A DNA stretch of 64,000 bases from assembly GCA_963704815.1 (NCBI GenBank), contig CAVPHU010000011.1:1-64000 (forward strand). The letters are read 5' to 3'. Numbering within the stretch: position 1 is the first letter of the stretch; each line of letters starts with the position of its first letter. The notes below the pieces were generated by a model. The model searched no databases. It was not told where the DNA came from and was given only the letters and a program-made list of their open reading frames with translations. A program made the position numbers and the translations under genes. Positions 19,214 to 26,970 of the stretch are shown here, in pieces. The stretch is from DATKWD01 sp963704815 (lineage in GTDB: Bacteria; Actinomycetota; Acidimicrobiia; Acidimicrobiales; Salinilacustritrichaceae).

Positions 19214-20153
19214 ATGGCCCCACGCCGCCAACGCCAAGCGAGAGGTGCCGCCGACGATCTGGTCGGCCGCTACCTCGCCGACATCGGTCGGCATCCGCTG
19301 CTGACCGCGGCCGACGAGGTCGACCTCGCCCAGAAGATCGAAGCCGGCATGGAGGCCGAGGCCGAGATCGCCAAGGGAGTCACCCGAGCCCGCAAGCGCA
19401 CACTCGATCGGGCCATTTCCGAGGCCGCCGACGCCAAGCAGCAGTTCATCCAGTCGAACCTGCGTCTCGTCGTGTCGATCGCCAAGCGCTACCAGTCGAC
19501 CGGGCTGCCGCTGCTCGACCTCATCCAGGAAGGCAACCTGGGCCTGATCCGGGCGGTCGAGAAGTTCGACCACCGCAAGGGCTTCAAGTTCTCGACCTAT
19601 GCCACGTGGTGGATCCGCCAGGCCATCGGCCGCGGCATCGCCGACAAGGGCCGCACCATCCGCCTGCCCTCACATCTCGTCGACACCATCACCACGCTCA
19701 CCCGTGCATCCGGCCAGTTGCTGAAGACCCTCGGCCGCGAGCCCACCAACGAGGAGTTGGCCGCCGAGACGGGCATCGCCCTGCAGCAAGGTCGAGGCGG
19801 CCAGGTCGGTCAGTCTCGATCTGGTGTCGTTGTCGACGGGCATCGGCGAGGACGACACCGAACTCGGCGATCTGCTCGCCGACGAGGGCGCCGAGGTTCC
19901 GTTCGAGGCCGCCGCTGCCGCGCTCGAGCGCGACGATCTCCGGCGGCTCCTCGCGAGCCTGAACGACCGCGAGCAGGAGATCCTCACCCTCCGCTTCGGG
20001 CTCGACGCCGAGCGACCGCTGACCCTCGACGAGGTGGGGCAGAAGTTCAACCTCACCCGTGAACGGATCCGCCAGATCGAGGCCAAGGCCCTCACCAAGC
20101 TGCGCCACCCGTGCAGCCCGGGCCACACCCGACATCTGTCGACGATGGGCTGA
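19214..20153 (+). CDS. Sigma-70 factor of the RpoD/SigB type, one apparent frameshift
   Basis: Region 1.2 (LVGRYLADIGRHPLLTAADEV), region 2 (NLRLVVSIAKRYQSTGLPLL, then FSTYATWWIRQAIGRG) and region 3 (GREPTNEELAAETG) are intact in the first frame. Near 19788 the frame changes; the protein continues SLSTGIGEDDTELGDLLADE and region 4 (LNDREQEILTLRFGLD, then LTRERIRQIEAKALTKLRHP). The joined length is about 312 residues, typical of group 2 principal-like sigma factors such as mycobacterial SigB. GGGGGATC 9 bases before the ATG at 19214 is a good ribosome-binding site. This is a second RpoD-like factor beside that at 28404-29717, so it may serve stress or stationary phase. Confidence 0.85.
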
Positions 20154-20171
20154 ATCAGCCGGCCCGGCCCA

Positions 20172-20714
20172 TCAACCGGTCGGGCGCTCGCGGAAGATGT
20201 TGCCCAGATCGTCGATCGAGACCGGTCGGCGGCTCTGCTCCGAGGTCGCCCGGGCCAGCTCGACCAGGGCACCGGCCGTCTCGAACTGGAGCTCGGGAAG
20301 CACGTTCGGTGCGTGCCAGGCGATCGCCTCGATCTCCGGCGAGCACGGCTGCAGGGCATCGAGGTCGGTGCCGGGCATGGGCCGGGCACGAAACACCACG
20401 TCGACCCGCTGGGGAACCGCATCGATGACCACACCAGGTGGTCCGATCAGTTCGACCCGGAGGCCGACCTCCTCGTAGACCTCGCGCACGGCGGCCTCGC
20501 CGGCCGCCTCTCGTCGCTTGAGCAGCCCACCGGGAACCCCCCACTTGTTGCGGTAGGACTGGCGGACGAAGAGCAGCCGGCCGTCCGATCGCTCGACGAC
20601 CACCATCGATCCGACCGTGAAGCTCGGCGCGATGCCACGGACGATCCAACGACGCGGCAGCACAGGCATCCGGCGATACACCTGCAAGAGGATGGAATAG
20701 ACCGATCGAAACAC
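20172..20714 (-). CDS. Nudix hydrolase
   Basis: This 180-residue protein has a complete Nudix box, GLLKRREAAGEAAVREVYEE followed by VGL, matching Gx5Ex7REUxEExGU. It hydrolyses a nucleoside diphosphate linked to some moiety X; specificity is not evident. KWGVPGG precedes the box. The N-terminal 30 residues (VYSILLQVYRRMPVLPRRW) are extra relative to minimal Nudix proteins and somewhat hydrophobic. It is convergent with the sigma-factor gene, 18 bp away. Confidence 0.85.
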   Translation of the reverse strand: MFRSVYSILLQVYRRMPVLPRRWIVRGIAPSFTVGSMVVVERSDGRLLFVRQSYRNKWGVPGGLLKRREAAGEAAVREVYEEVGLRVELIGPPGVVIDAVPQRVDVVFRARPMPGTDLDALQPCSPEIEAIAWHAPNVLPELQFETAGALVELARATSEQSRRPVSIDDLGNIFRERPTG

Positions 20715-20746
20715 CTGTCGAGCCTACGAGCCGACCTCGATTCCAC

Positions 20747-21520
20747 CTACTCGGTCATCGATGGGTCGTCGGGCCATTCGACCGAACGGCGGGCGGCGAC
20801 CGCCTGATCGAGCAACGCCGACGTCGCGGCCGCGATCGGGGTGCGTCGGGCCGCGTGATCGATCTCGACGAGCGGTCGACCGAACGCCTCGGCAACCACG
20901 GCACCGGCCTCCTGACAGATGAGCATCCCGCCGAGATAGTCCCACGAGCCGTGGGCGTTGGGGCTGCAGTCGAGATAGGCGTCGAGCGTGCCGTCGGCCA
21001 CCGCACAGAGATCGAGCGCCGCCGCGCCGAGAGCCCGGAACTGCTTCCAGCCGAGGTAGTGGGGCGGGTAGCCCGACAGGCCGATGATGCTCGAGCCGAG
21101 ATCGGTGCTCGCCGTCGGCGAGATCGGCTCGCCGTCGACGAACGCGCCGCCGCCCCGGATCGCCGAGTAGCGGCGGTCGCGAGCCTGGTCGGCCACGAGG
21201 GCAGCCCGGGGCCCGTCGGCATCGAGCACACAGAGACTCGTCGCGAACCACGGGATGCCGCGGCCGGCGTTGGTCGAGCCGTCGACCGGATCGATGATGG
21301 CGACCAGGTCACGATCGGTGTGCTGCGCACCCGTCTCCTCGCTCATCCAGCCGAGACCTGCACCATCGAGCACCGCGAGCGCGGCCTCGTCGGCTGCGAG
21401 GTCGCTGTGATACTGCCCGGCACGGGTGCCGGCCTCACCCCAGTCGGCGAGGCCGTCGAGTGCCGAACGGACGGCCGTCGCCACCTCATGGAGTACCTCG
21501 AGCAGCGAGTCGTCTCTCAT
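20747..21520 (-). CDS. Inositol monophosphatase-family phosphatase
   Basis: This 257-residue protein carries the metal-binding motifs of the family: SEETG (Glu), VAIIDPVDGSTNAGRGIPWF (Asp-Pro-Val-Asp-Gly-Ser-Thr) and a C-terminal GSWDYLGGMLICQEAGAVV in place of the usual WDxAAG. These Mg-dependent enzymes remove phosphate from inositol phosphate, histidinol phosphate, PAP or fructose bisphosphate. Substrate choice is not readable here. The ATG at 21520 gives MRDDSLLEVLHEVATAV, a normal first helix. The longer upstream frame is antisense to the next gene and rejected. Confidence 0.85.
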   Translation of the reverse strand: MRDDSLLEVLHEVATAVRSALDGLADWGEAGTRAGQYHSDLAADEAALAVLDGAGLGWMSEETGAQHTDRDLVAIIDPVDGSTNAGRGIPWFATSLCVLDADGPRAALVADQARDRRYSAIRGGGAFVDGEPISPTASTDLGSSIIGLSGYPPHYLGWKQFRALGAAALDLCAVADGTLDAYLDCSPNAHGSWDYLGGMLICQEAGAVVAEAFGRPLVEIDHAARRTPIAAATSALLDQAVAARRSVEWPDDPSMTE

Positions 21521-21571
21521 CAGGCGCACGACGGTACCGGTCCTCCCGGTCGGAAGTGGCAGGCTGGGAGC

Positions 21572-22132
21572 GTGGCCGCCATCGACATCGCTGGGTTCGT
21601 CGCCGACCTGAAGGACCATGCCGTCGATCACCGGTTCCATGTGCACGACGAGCGCCACTTCGTCGAGACCTATTCGCTGCGTCAGGCCTGGGAGGTCGAC
21701 CTCCACCCCGAGGAGGCGTGTGGCGGGCCGCTCGACCTGCACCTCGCCCTCGACATCGACCCGCGGGCGCTGCTGGCGTTCGAGGACGCCATCATCGACC
21801 TCCCCGAGTACGAGGAGCCCAGCGACGACCTGACGTTCCCGCTCGTGTTCAACTGGGCGCTCCCACCGCTCCCGAAGGGCCCGGACCTGCTGGTGCTGGC
21901 CACCGAGTTGGCCGGCATAGGCGGACCCGACCTCCCCCTCGAGGTGTCGGCCATCGACAGCTACGCCGATGTCACCGACGCGGCGCAGCGCACGCTCACC
22001 ATCCAGGCCCGGGTCGAGATCTCGCTCGCCAAGATCTTCACCGGTCAGGAGGCGATGTGCGACATGTACGACCGCTGCTACGACGTCAGCCAGTATCTGC
22101 TCGACCACGCGCCTGCTTGGCTCGACAGCTGA
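21572..22132 (+). CDS. Conserved hypothetical protein
   Basis: GTG-started, 186 residues, acidic, with no membrane segment. It begins MAAIDIAGFVADLKDHAVDH and has alternating strand-like segments (LRQAWEVDLHPEEACGG, LDLHLALDIDPRALLAFEDA) and a C-terminal helix with DMYDRCYDVSQYLLDHAPAW. The regular codon pattern and lack of a competing frame make it a real gene. I do not recognise a family with a known activity. It is divergent from the inositol-phosphatase gene (51 bp between starts), so the promoters must overlap. Confidence 0.7.
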   Translation: MAAIDIAGFVADLKDHAVDHRFHVHDERHFVETYSLRQAWEVDLHPEEACGGPLDLHLALDIDPRALLAFEDAIIDLPEYEEPSDDLTFPLVFNWALPPLPKGPDLLVLATELAGIGGPDLPLEVSAIDSYADVTDAAQRTLTIQARVEISLAKIFTGQEAMCDMYDRCYDVSQYLLDHAPAWLDS

Positions 22133-22153
22133 CTGCTCAGCCAGAATGGGGCG

Positions 22154-22294
22154 ATGAGCAACGTGAACCAGTGCCCGTTCTGTGGAGTGCGTGAGGCCAG
22201 CCGGGCCGAACTCGAGATCCACCTCGCCTCCGACCACCCCGACCGCGTGTGGAACGACCGCATGCCCGACTCGGAGCAGCGCGACAAGAGCTGA
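22154..22294 (+). CDS. 46-residue C2H2 zinc-finger-like protein
   Basis: The ATG at 22154 begins a 46-residue protein with CPFCGVREASRAELEIHL followed by ASDHP. The spacing is Cys-x2-Cys-x12-His-x4-His with Leu three residues before the first His, the classical C2H2 zinc-finger pattern. The rest is a charged tail. It begins 21 bp after the preceding gene in the same direction and could be co-transcribed with it. A DNA-, RNA- or protein-binding adaptor role is possible; nothing in the sequence identifies a target. Confidence 0.65.
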   Translation: MSNVNQCPFCGVREASRAELEIHLASDHPDRVWNDRMPDSEQRDKS

Positions 22295-22295
22295 G

Positions 22296-22368
22296 TAGGC
22301 CTGGGTGGAATCGAACCACCGACCGAACGATTATGAGTCGTCTGCTCTAACCACTGAGCTACAGGCCC
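22296..22368 (-). tRNA. tRNA with CAU anticodon, probably tRNA-Ile2
   Basis: The minus strand folds as a cloverleaf: acceptor GGGCCTG/CAGGCCT (first pair G-U), D-arm GCTCAGTGGTTAGAGC, anticodon stem GACGA/TCGTT with loop CTCATAA, T-arm GGTGGTTCGATTCCACC. The body closely follows bacterial tRNA-Ile2 (whose CAU is changed to lysidine-AU by TilS) more than elongator or initiator tRNA-Met. No CCA is encoded. Confidence 0.85.
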
Positions 22369-22380
22369 GCGAGCCATTGT

Positions 22381-23721
22381 CTAGCGGGGTGTCGGACCGA
22401 CAGCGGGATGACGACGAGCCGACAGGGCCAACACCAGGCCGGTGGCCGGCATGATCGCCGAGACCCAGAGCGCCGCCTCGTAGCTGCCGGCGGTCGACTC
22501 GACGAGCGCGAACAGCGCCGGTCCGATGGCGCTGCCGATCACCAACGCGCTCATCTGAGCGCCCGCCACGGCCCCGAGATGGCGCCGTCCGAACAGCCGC
22601 GGCAACGCTGCTGAGGTCAGGGGCGCGAAGCAGCCCTGGGCGACGCCCCAGGTCACCACGGCGACGGCCGCCCAGATCGGGGTGCCGATGTGGGAAAGGG
22701 ACAGGTACATCACGAGCTGGGCGATGCTCATGGCCGCCGCGAGGACGAGCGGCGAGATGACGTCGACCAGCCACCCCCCGATCAGGGTGACCGGCACGCT
22801 CACCATGGCGATGGGAACGAAGATCTTCACCACCTGGTCGTCGGCCAAGCCCAGTTCGGCCCCGAAGTCGACGATGTGAAACGTCAGGGCGGTCGCGGTG
22901 GCGCTCATCGCCGCCACGGGGATCGTCACCGCCCAGAAGCGACGGTCACGAACCGCCTCGTCCCGCGTCAGGTCCTCCTGGTCGCCGATCACGATGGCGG
23001 TCCGGTCGGCGGGCACCGCGACACCACCGTCGATGACGAGCCCGGACGTCTCGGGGCTCTTGCGGTACAGGACGACGATCATGGTGCCCACCACGACGAC
23101 CAGGCCGACCGCCATGAGTCGCCATGCCGCTCGGAAACCGTTGAGGTCGATGAGCGCGAGGAGCACGACGGGACTCGCGGCGAACGCGAAGCTCACGAAC
23201 GAGTTGGCGATCGAACTGACGATTCCCCGTCGCCGGTCGAACCACTGGGAGATCATCGTTCGGGAGGACAGCGTGAGCAGTCCCTGACCGGTGAACCGGA
23301 GGAAGCCGAAGCCGACGCTCATCACGATCATTCCGACGACGACGTTCATCGGCCCCACGAGGCTGAATCCGACGAGCGTGCCGGCGAGCCCGAGCGTTGC
23401 CGACAGCGCCACCACACGTGCGCCGTAGTGGTCGATGGCGCGTCCGCCACGGGGCAGCATGAAGCCGCTCGAGCCGGTGCCGATGAGGTAGGCGACCGAC
23501 AACTGCAGACGGGTCAGCCCGGTGCTGGCAGTCAGATGGTCGGTGAAGACGCTGACCCCGGCCGTCTGGCCTGGCAGCGATGCGACCATGCCGACGGTTC
23601 CGACGGCGAGGACGACCCAGCCGTAGTAGCTGCGGATCCGGAGCGGATCGAACGGCCACTGATCAGAGCTGGGTCGAAAGCCGCGCTGAACCAGGTTGCC
23701 CACCGCGCCGTGCGTGATCAC
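22381..23721 (-). CDS. Major facilitator superfamily transporter
   Basis: This 446-residue protein has about twelve hydrophobic segments, beginning YYGWVVLAVGTVGMVASLPG, which is the usual first helix of oxalate/formate-antiporter-like MFS proteins. The loop after helix 2 is GGRAIDHYGAR, close to the GxxxDRxGRR signature. A central cytoplasmic loop has VIGDQEDLTRDEAVRDRRFW. The second half repeats the fold (IGGWLVDVISPLVLAAAM). Located in the inner membrane. Substrate unknown; a monocarboxylate or drug is possible. Confidence 0.82.
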   Translation of the reverse strand: MITHGAVGNLVQRGFRPSSDQWPFDPLRIRSYYGWVVLAVGTVGMVASLPGQTAGVSVFTDHLTASTGLTRLQLSVAYLIGTGSSGFMLPRGGRAIDHYGARVVALSATLGLAGTLVGFSLVGPMNVVVGMIVMSVGFGFLRFTGQGLLTLSSRTMISQWFDRRRGIVSSIANSFVSFAFAASPVVLLALIDLNGFRAAWRLMAVGLVVVVGTMIVVLYRKSPETSGLVIDGGVAVPADRTAIVIGDQEDLTRDEAVRDRRFWAVTIPVAAMSATATALTFHIVDFGAELGLADDQVVKIFVPIAMVSVPVTLIGGWLVDVISPLVLAAAMSIAQLVMYLSLSHIGTPIWAAVAVVTWGVAQGCFAPLTSAALPRLFGRRHLGAVAGAQMSALVIGSAIGPALFALVESTAGSYEAALWVSAIMPATGLVLALSARRHPAVGPTPR

Positions 23722-23775
23722 CCACTGAGCCTAGGGACGCGCACTTCCGAATCCGTCGGCCGACGAGCGCGTGCC

Positions 23776-24186
23776 TCAGGCGACGAGTGCGCGTTGGCCG
23801 GCGACCGTGCGAACGTGGGCGGCGATCGCCGGGCACTCTGCGAGCAGCGACGAGAACTCGCGGGGGTTGAACACGCAGACGCTGCTGTCCTCGAGCGCGG
23901 TCACCGTGGCATTGCGGGGCTGGCGAGTGAGCAACGCGGCTTCGCCGATGAAGTCGCCCGCGCCGACTTCGGCGACCAGGTCCTGCCGCCGGCGCACGGC
24001 GAACGTCCCGTCGACCACCACCATGCACTCACGACCGACGCCTTCCTCGCGGATGATCTCACTCCCGCTCGGGACGAGGATCGTCGTACCCCGTTGCTCC
24101 AAGGCGTGGAGTTCCCGCATGGGGATCACCTCGGCGAGATGGCTCTCGAACAGCGGGGCGGGGATGTGGGCAGGGCGACGGAACAT
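23776..24186 (-). CDS. Stand-alone cyclic-nucleotide-binding-domain protein
   Basis: This 136-residue protein is almost only a cNMP-binding beta-roll: TILVPSGSEIIREEGVGREC, VVVDGTFAVRRRQDLVAEV, then the phosphate-binding cassette GAGDFIGEAALLTRQPRNATV and VCVFNPREFSSLLAECP. The GExALL...RNATV cassette is well kept, so it may bind cAMP or cGMP or be a degenerate relative. There is no attached DNA-binding or enzyme domain, so it would have to act through a partner. Confidence 0.8.
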   Translation of the reverse strand: MFRRPAHIPAPLFESHLAEVIPMRELHALEQRGTTILVPSGSEIIREEGVGRECMVVVDGTFAVRRRQDLVAEVGAGDFIGEAALLTRQPRNATVTALEDSSVCVFNPREFSSLLAECPAIAAHVRTVAGQRALVA

Positions 24187-24252
24187 GTGAGGACCTCCTG
24201 CACCGTCCTACGGGGCGAGCCCGGTGGATGGATGCAGGATGTCCCCGCGGGC

Positions 24253-24417
24253 TCAGGCGGCTTCTGCTGCCCCGTCCGGAGACCCCTGGGCCGGCGTGCG
24301 GCCGAGCTTGGCCATGATCGCATCGCGCTGCGAACGACCGTTCTCGGTTCCCAGCAGATACGCCACCATCAAGGCCAGCAGCAGCACCGCAAACGGAATC
24401 TTCACTCGCATCGTCAT
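24253..24417 (-). CDS. Small single-pass membrane protein
   Basis: This 54-residue product begins MTMRVKIPFAVLLLALMVAY and continues LLGTENGRSQRDAIMAKLG. A positively charged N-terminus, one transmembrane helix and a GTxxGR motif at the membrane exit recall the short membrane proteins common in actinobacteria. Role unknown. Too short for most gene finders, but codon use is coherent. Confidence 0.55.
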   Translation of the reverse strand: MTMRVKIPFAVLLLALMVAYLLGTENGRSQRDAIMAKLGRTPAQGSPDGAAEAA

Positions 24418-24456
24418 CTCCTCGTTTTCGAAACGCAGTGCCCAGGACCGTAGCGG

Positions 24457-25223
24457 TCAGTGGATGGTGCCAGCCGCGACATGGGCGCACCGCATGAGGA
24501 TGTCGCGGTTCTCACCGACCAGGCTGGTCGCCTGGGCCACCGTGGTCGGGCTGGCTGTCGGGTCGTTGCGCACCGACACGACGTAGTCGAGTGCCGCAAT
24601 GGTGTCGGTGATGGCCTGCGAGAGCCGGTGCCATGTGCCGCCGCCGGCCTTCGAAGACAGGCTGTTGGCGTTGCTGGCCATGCCCTCGACCTTGAAGCGG
24701 ACTGCCTCCCACTGCTGGGAGGCGACCAATGGCTGGCTCGACAAGACCCGCACGCTCACGTCGTCGTGAAGCCAGCGCACGTTCGCCAGAAGCTGCCGTC
24801 GCTGCGGCGCATCGGGCGAACCCGCACCCGAAGGGGCCGCGTTGCGGCGACCCGACCACGCTGCGGCGATGGCGATGAGACCGATGCCGAGGATCAGCAA
24901 GAGCAGAACGGTGTCGAGGTTGTCGCCGCTGACGAGGTTCTCGGTCGTCGTCGATGTGGTGTCGGGAGCGGTGTCGGTTGGCGGACGGTGCTTCCGTGAC
25001 GGGGAGGTGCTTCGGTCGCAGGCGGTGCCTCCGTCGCTGGTGGCGCTTCGGTCGGGTCGGTGGTCCCACCGAGTGCGTGCGCCGGCGCAGCCAGGGCAAG
25101 AGAGACGAGGACGAAGCACGCCAGTGCGAGGGCGCGCCGGCTCGGGACCGGGCTATGATCACGGCCGTCACGGTTGGCCGGGCTCGCTGGCCGGCGGAAC
25201 CGCGGGTGGCATCGCCGAGGCAC
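24457..25223 (-). CDS. Exported membrane-anchored protein with Pro/Thr linker, frameshifted
   Basis: One frame encodes a signal peptide (RRALALACFVLVSLALAAPA, cleavage near AHA) and a repetitive linker of TEAPPA units. Near 25010 a second frame takes over: DTTSTTTENLVSG, a transmembrane helix (LDTVLLLLILGIGLIAIAAA), and a helical domain ending LVGENRDILMRCAHVAAGTI. The protein would lie outside the membrane at its N-terminal part with a helical cytoplasmic domain. No start codon is obvious close to the signal peptide; the first in-frame ATG (25223) overlaps the upstream gene, so the start is uncertain. Function unknown. Confidence 0.5.
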
Positions 25224-25599
25224 TGGGGATGGCGGCCGCGGCCTGCTCGGCGGCGTGCATCCGTTCGAGGCGGCCCAGGCGGAAGGTGAGCCAGTCGAGC
25301 AGGGCCCGGATCAGCAGGATCAGGAGGCCGTAGATGAACATGGCGAAGAGGATCGATGTGTCGAGGACGGCGTCGCCGTTGAAGACGATCGGATCGAAGA
25401 TCCCCGAGAACGGCTCCATGGCGCGGTTCAGGTTGCGGTAGGCCCAGTTCACGTAGCCCGACGAAGGATTGGCGCCGAGGAGCAGCAGGAAGAACCCCTG
25501 CACGAGGATGAACTGGGTGACGATCACGAACGCATAGGCGACATAGGCCAGCCCCCGGGCGAGCCATACGGTCATGCTCTTCGGGTCGTGGGTATCCAT
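25168..25599 (-). CDS. Predicted two-helix membrane protein
   Basis: This 143-residue protein has a long hydrophobic region near residues 12-42 (LAYVAYAFVIVTQFILVQGF) and a second near 80-105 (LFAMFIYGLLILLIRALLDW). Between them is a short amphipathic part with NWAYRNLNRAMEPFSGIFDP that resembles YggT-type proteins, though I do not claim that assignment. The C-terminus is Ala/Pro-rich. Transcribed toward the exported protein downstream. Confidence 0.6.
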   Translation of the reverse strand: MDTHDPKSMTVWLARGLAYVAYAFVIVTQFILVQGFFLLLLGANPSSGYVNWAYRNLNRAMEPFSGIFDPIVFNGDAVLDTSILFAMFIYGLLILLIRALLDWLTFRLGRLERMHAAEQAAAAIPSASAMPPAVPPASEPGQP

Positions 25600-25705
25600 G
25601 CTTCTCCTCGATCGTTCTGACGGGGCGGGAAGCTGACACTAGGCGGTCCGGGAAACGAAGTCGACGAACGACAACGACCGGCCGTTCGGACCGGTCGTTG
25701 CTGCG

Positions 25706-25778
25706 CTCCGGGGGTGGGGCTCGAACCCACGGCCCACGGATTAACAATCCGTTGCTCTGCCAGCTGAGCTACCCCGGA
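25706..25778 (-). tRNA. tRNA-Asn (anticodon GUU)
   Basis: On the minus strand, acceptor TCCGGGG pairs with CCCCGGA, the D-arm is GCTCAGCTGGCAGAGC, the anticodon stem ACGGA/TCCGT encloses TTGTTAA (anticodon GTT), and the T-arm is GTGGGTTCGAGCCCCAC. The discriminator base is G and CCA is not encoded. Reading frames through it are spurious. Confidence 0.94.
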
Positions 25779-25866
25779 AGGGAGTCGAAACTCTACCAAC
25801 CCGCAGTCGAACAATGGGCCTTTGGTCCCGTGCCTGTGCGAAAGGATCGGCTTACCCTCGAAGGTG

Positions 25867-26970
25867 ATGAGCGCACCCATCGACCTCGCCGATCCTTCGA
25901 CGGTCCCCACGAAGTACTGGCACGCGCTCGATGACGGGCGCGTCCAGTGTGATGTGTGCCCTCGCGCCTGCAAGCTGCGCGAGAACCAGCGAGGGGTCTG
26001 CTTCGTGCGTGGTCGGATCGACGATCAGGTCGTGCTCACCACCTACGGCCGGTCGTCGGGCTTCTGCGTCGATCCCATCGAGAAGAAGCCGCTCAACCAC
26101 TTCCTTCCCGGCTCGTCGGTGTTCAGCTTCGGCACGGCGGGCTGCAACCTGGCGTGCCGCTTCTGCCAGAACTGGGACATCTCCAAGTCCAAGGAGATCG
26201 ACACGCTCGCTGACGATGCCAGCCCCGAGGGCATCGCCCGGGCGGCGCACGAGGGCGGCTGCCGGAGCGTTGCATTCACCTACAACGACCCGACGATCTT
26301 CCTCGAGTACGCCATCGACACCGCCGTGGCCTGCCACGACCTCGGGATCAAGACGGTGGCCGTCACCGCCGGCTACATCTGCGATCAGCCACGGCGCGAC
26401 CTCTTCGCCCACGTCGACGCCGCCAACGTCGATCTCAAGGCCTTCACCGAGGACTTCTACCGGCACGTCACCGCCAGTTCGCTCCGCGATGCGCTCGACA
26501 CGATGACCTACCTCGTGCACGAGACCGACACCTGGGTCGAGCTGACAACGCTGCTCATCCCCGGCCAGAACGACTCGAACGAGGAGCTCGACGAGATGAC
26601 CCGCTGGGTGGCCGGCGAGCTGGGGCCCGACGTGCCGATGCACTTCAGCGCGTTCCACCCCGACTACAAGATGACCGACATCGCTCCGACCCCGGTCGAG
26701 ACGTTGCTGCGGGCCAGGAAGATCGCCATGGACAACGGCGTCCGCTACGCCTACATCGGAAACGCCCACCACCCCGACGCCGACAGCACCTGGTGCCCCG
26801 AGTGCGGGACGAGGGTCATCGAACGCGATTGGTACCAGCTCGGCGACTACCGGCTCACCGACGACGGTCACTGCACCACGTGCGGCGCCGCCATCGCCGG
26901 GGTGTTCGACGGTCCGGCAGGGCACTGGGGCCGCCAGCGCGTCTCCGTCAGGATGCACGGTCGGTCGTGA
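25867..26970 (+). CDS. amrS: AmmeMemoRadiSam system radical SAM enzyme
   Basis: A 367-residue pyruvate formate-lyase-activating-like radical SAM protein. The N-terminus has a Cys cluster (CDVCPRACKLRENQRGVC); the SAM-binding 4Fe-4S motif is CNLACRFC in GTAGCNLACRFCQNWDIS. Then come FTYNDPTIFLEYAID, VTAGYICDQPRRDLF and LLIPGQNDS, diagnostic of this subfamily. The C-terminus adds a zinc-ribbon-like pair, CPECG and CTTCG. Such proteins occur with Memo- and AMMECR1-like proteins in an uncharacterised system; the reaction is unknown. Its TGA overlaps the next ATG by one base (TGATG), so the two genes are coupled. Confidence 0.9.
   Translation: MSAPIDLADPSTVPTKYWHALDDGRVQCDVCPRACKLRENQRGVCFVRGRIDDQVVLTTYGRSSGFCVDPIEKKPLNHFLPGSSVFSFGTAGCNLACRFCQNWDISKSKEIDTLADDASPEGIARAAHEGGCRSVAFTYNDPTIFLEYAIDTAVACHDLGIKTVAVTAGYICDQPRRDLFAHVDAANVDLKAFTEDFYRHVTASSLRDALDTMTYLVHETDTWVELTTLLIPGQNDSNEELDEMTRWVAGELGPDVPMHFSAFHPDYKMTDIAPTPVETLLRARKIAMDNGVRYAYIGNAHHPDADSTWCPECGTRVIERDWYQLGDYRLTDDGHCTTCGAAIAGVFDGPAGHWGRQRVSVRMHGRS

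Noticed and set aside
21521..22237. N-terminal extension of the inositol-phosphatase frame to 22237
   Set aside because: The extension is antisense to the hypothetical gene at 21572-22132 and lacks similarity; the ATG at 21520 gives the normal family start.
22690..24453. A 587-residue plus-strand open frame over the MFS and cNMP genes
   Set aside because: His/Asp/Arg-rich translation with no domain; the minus strand carries clear transporter helices and a cNMP-binding cassette.
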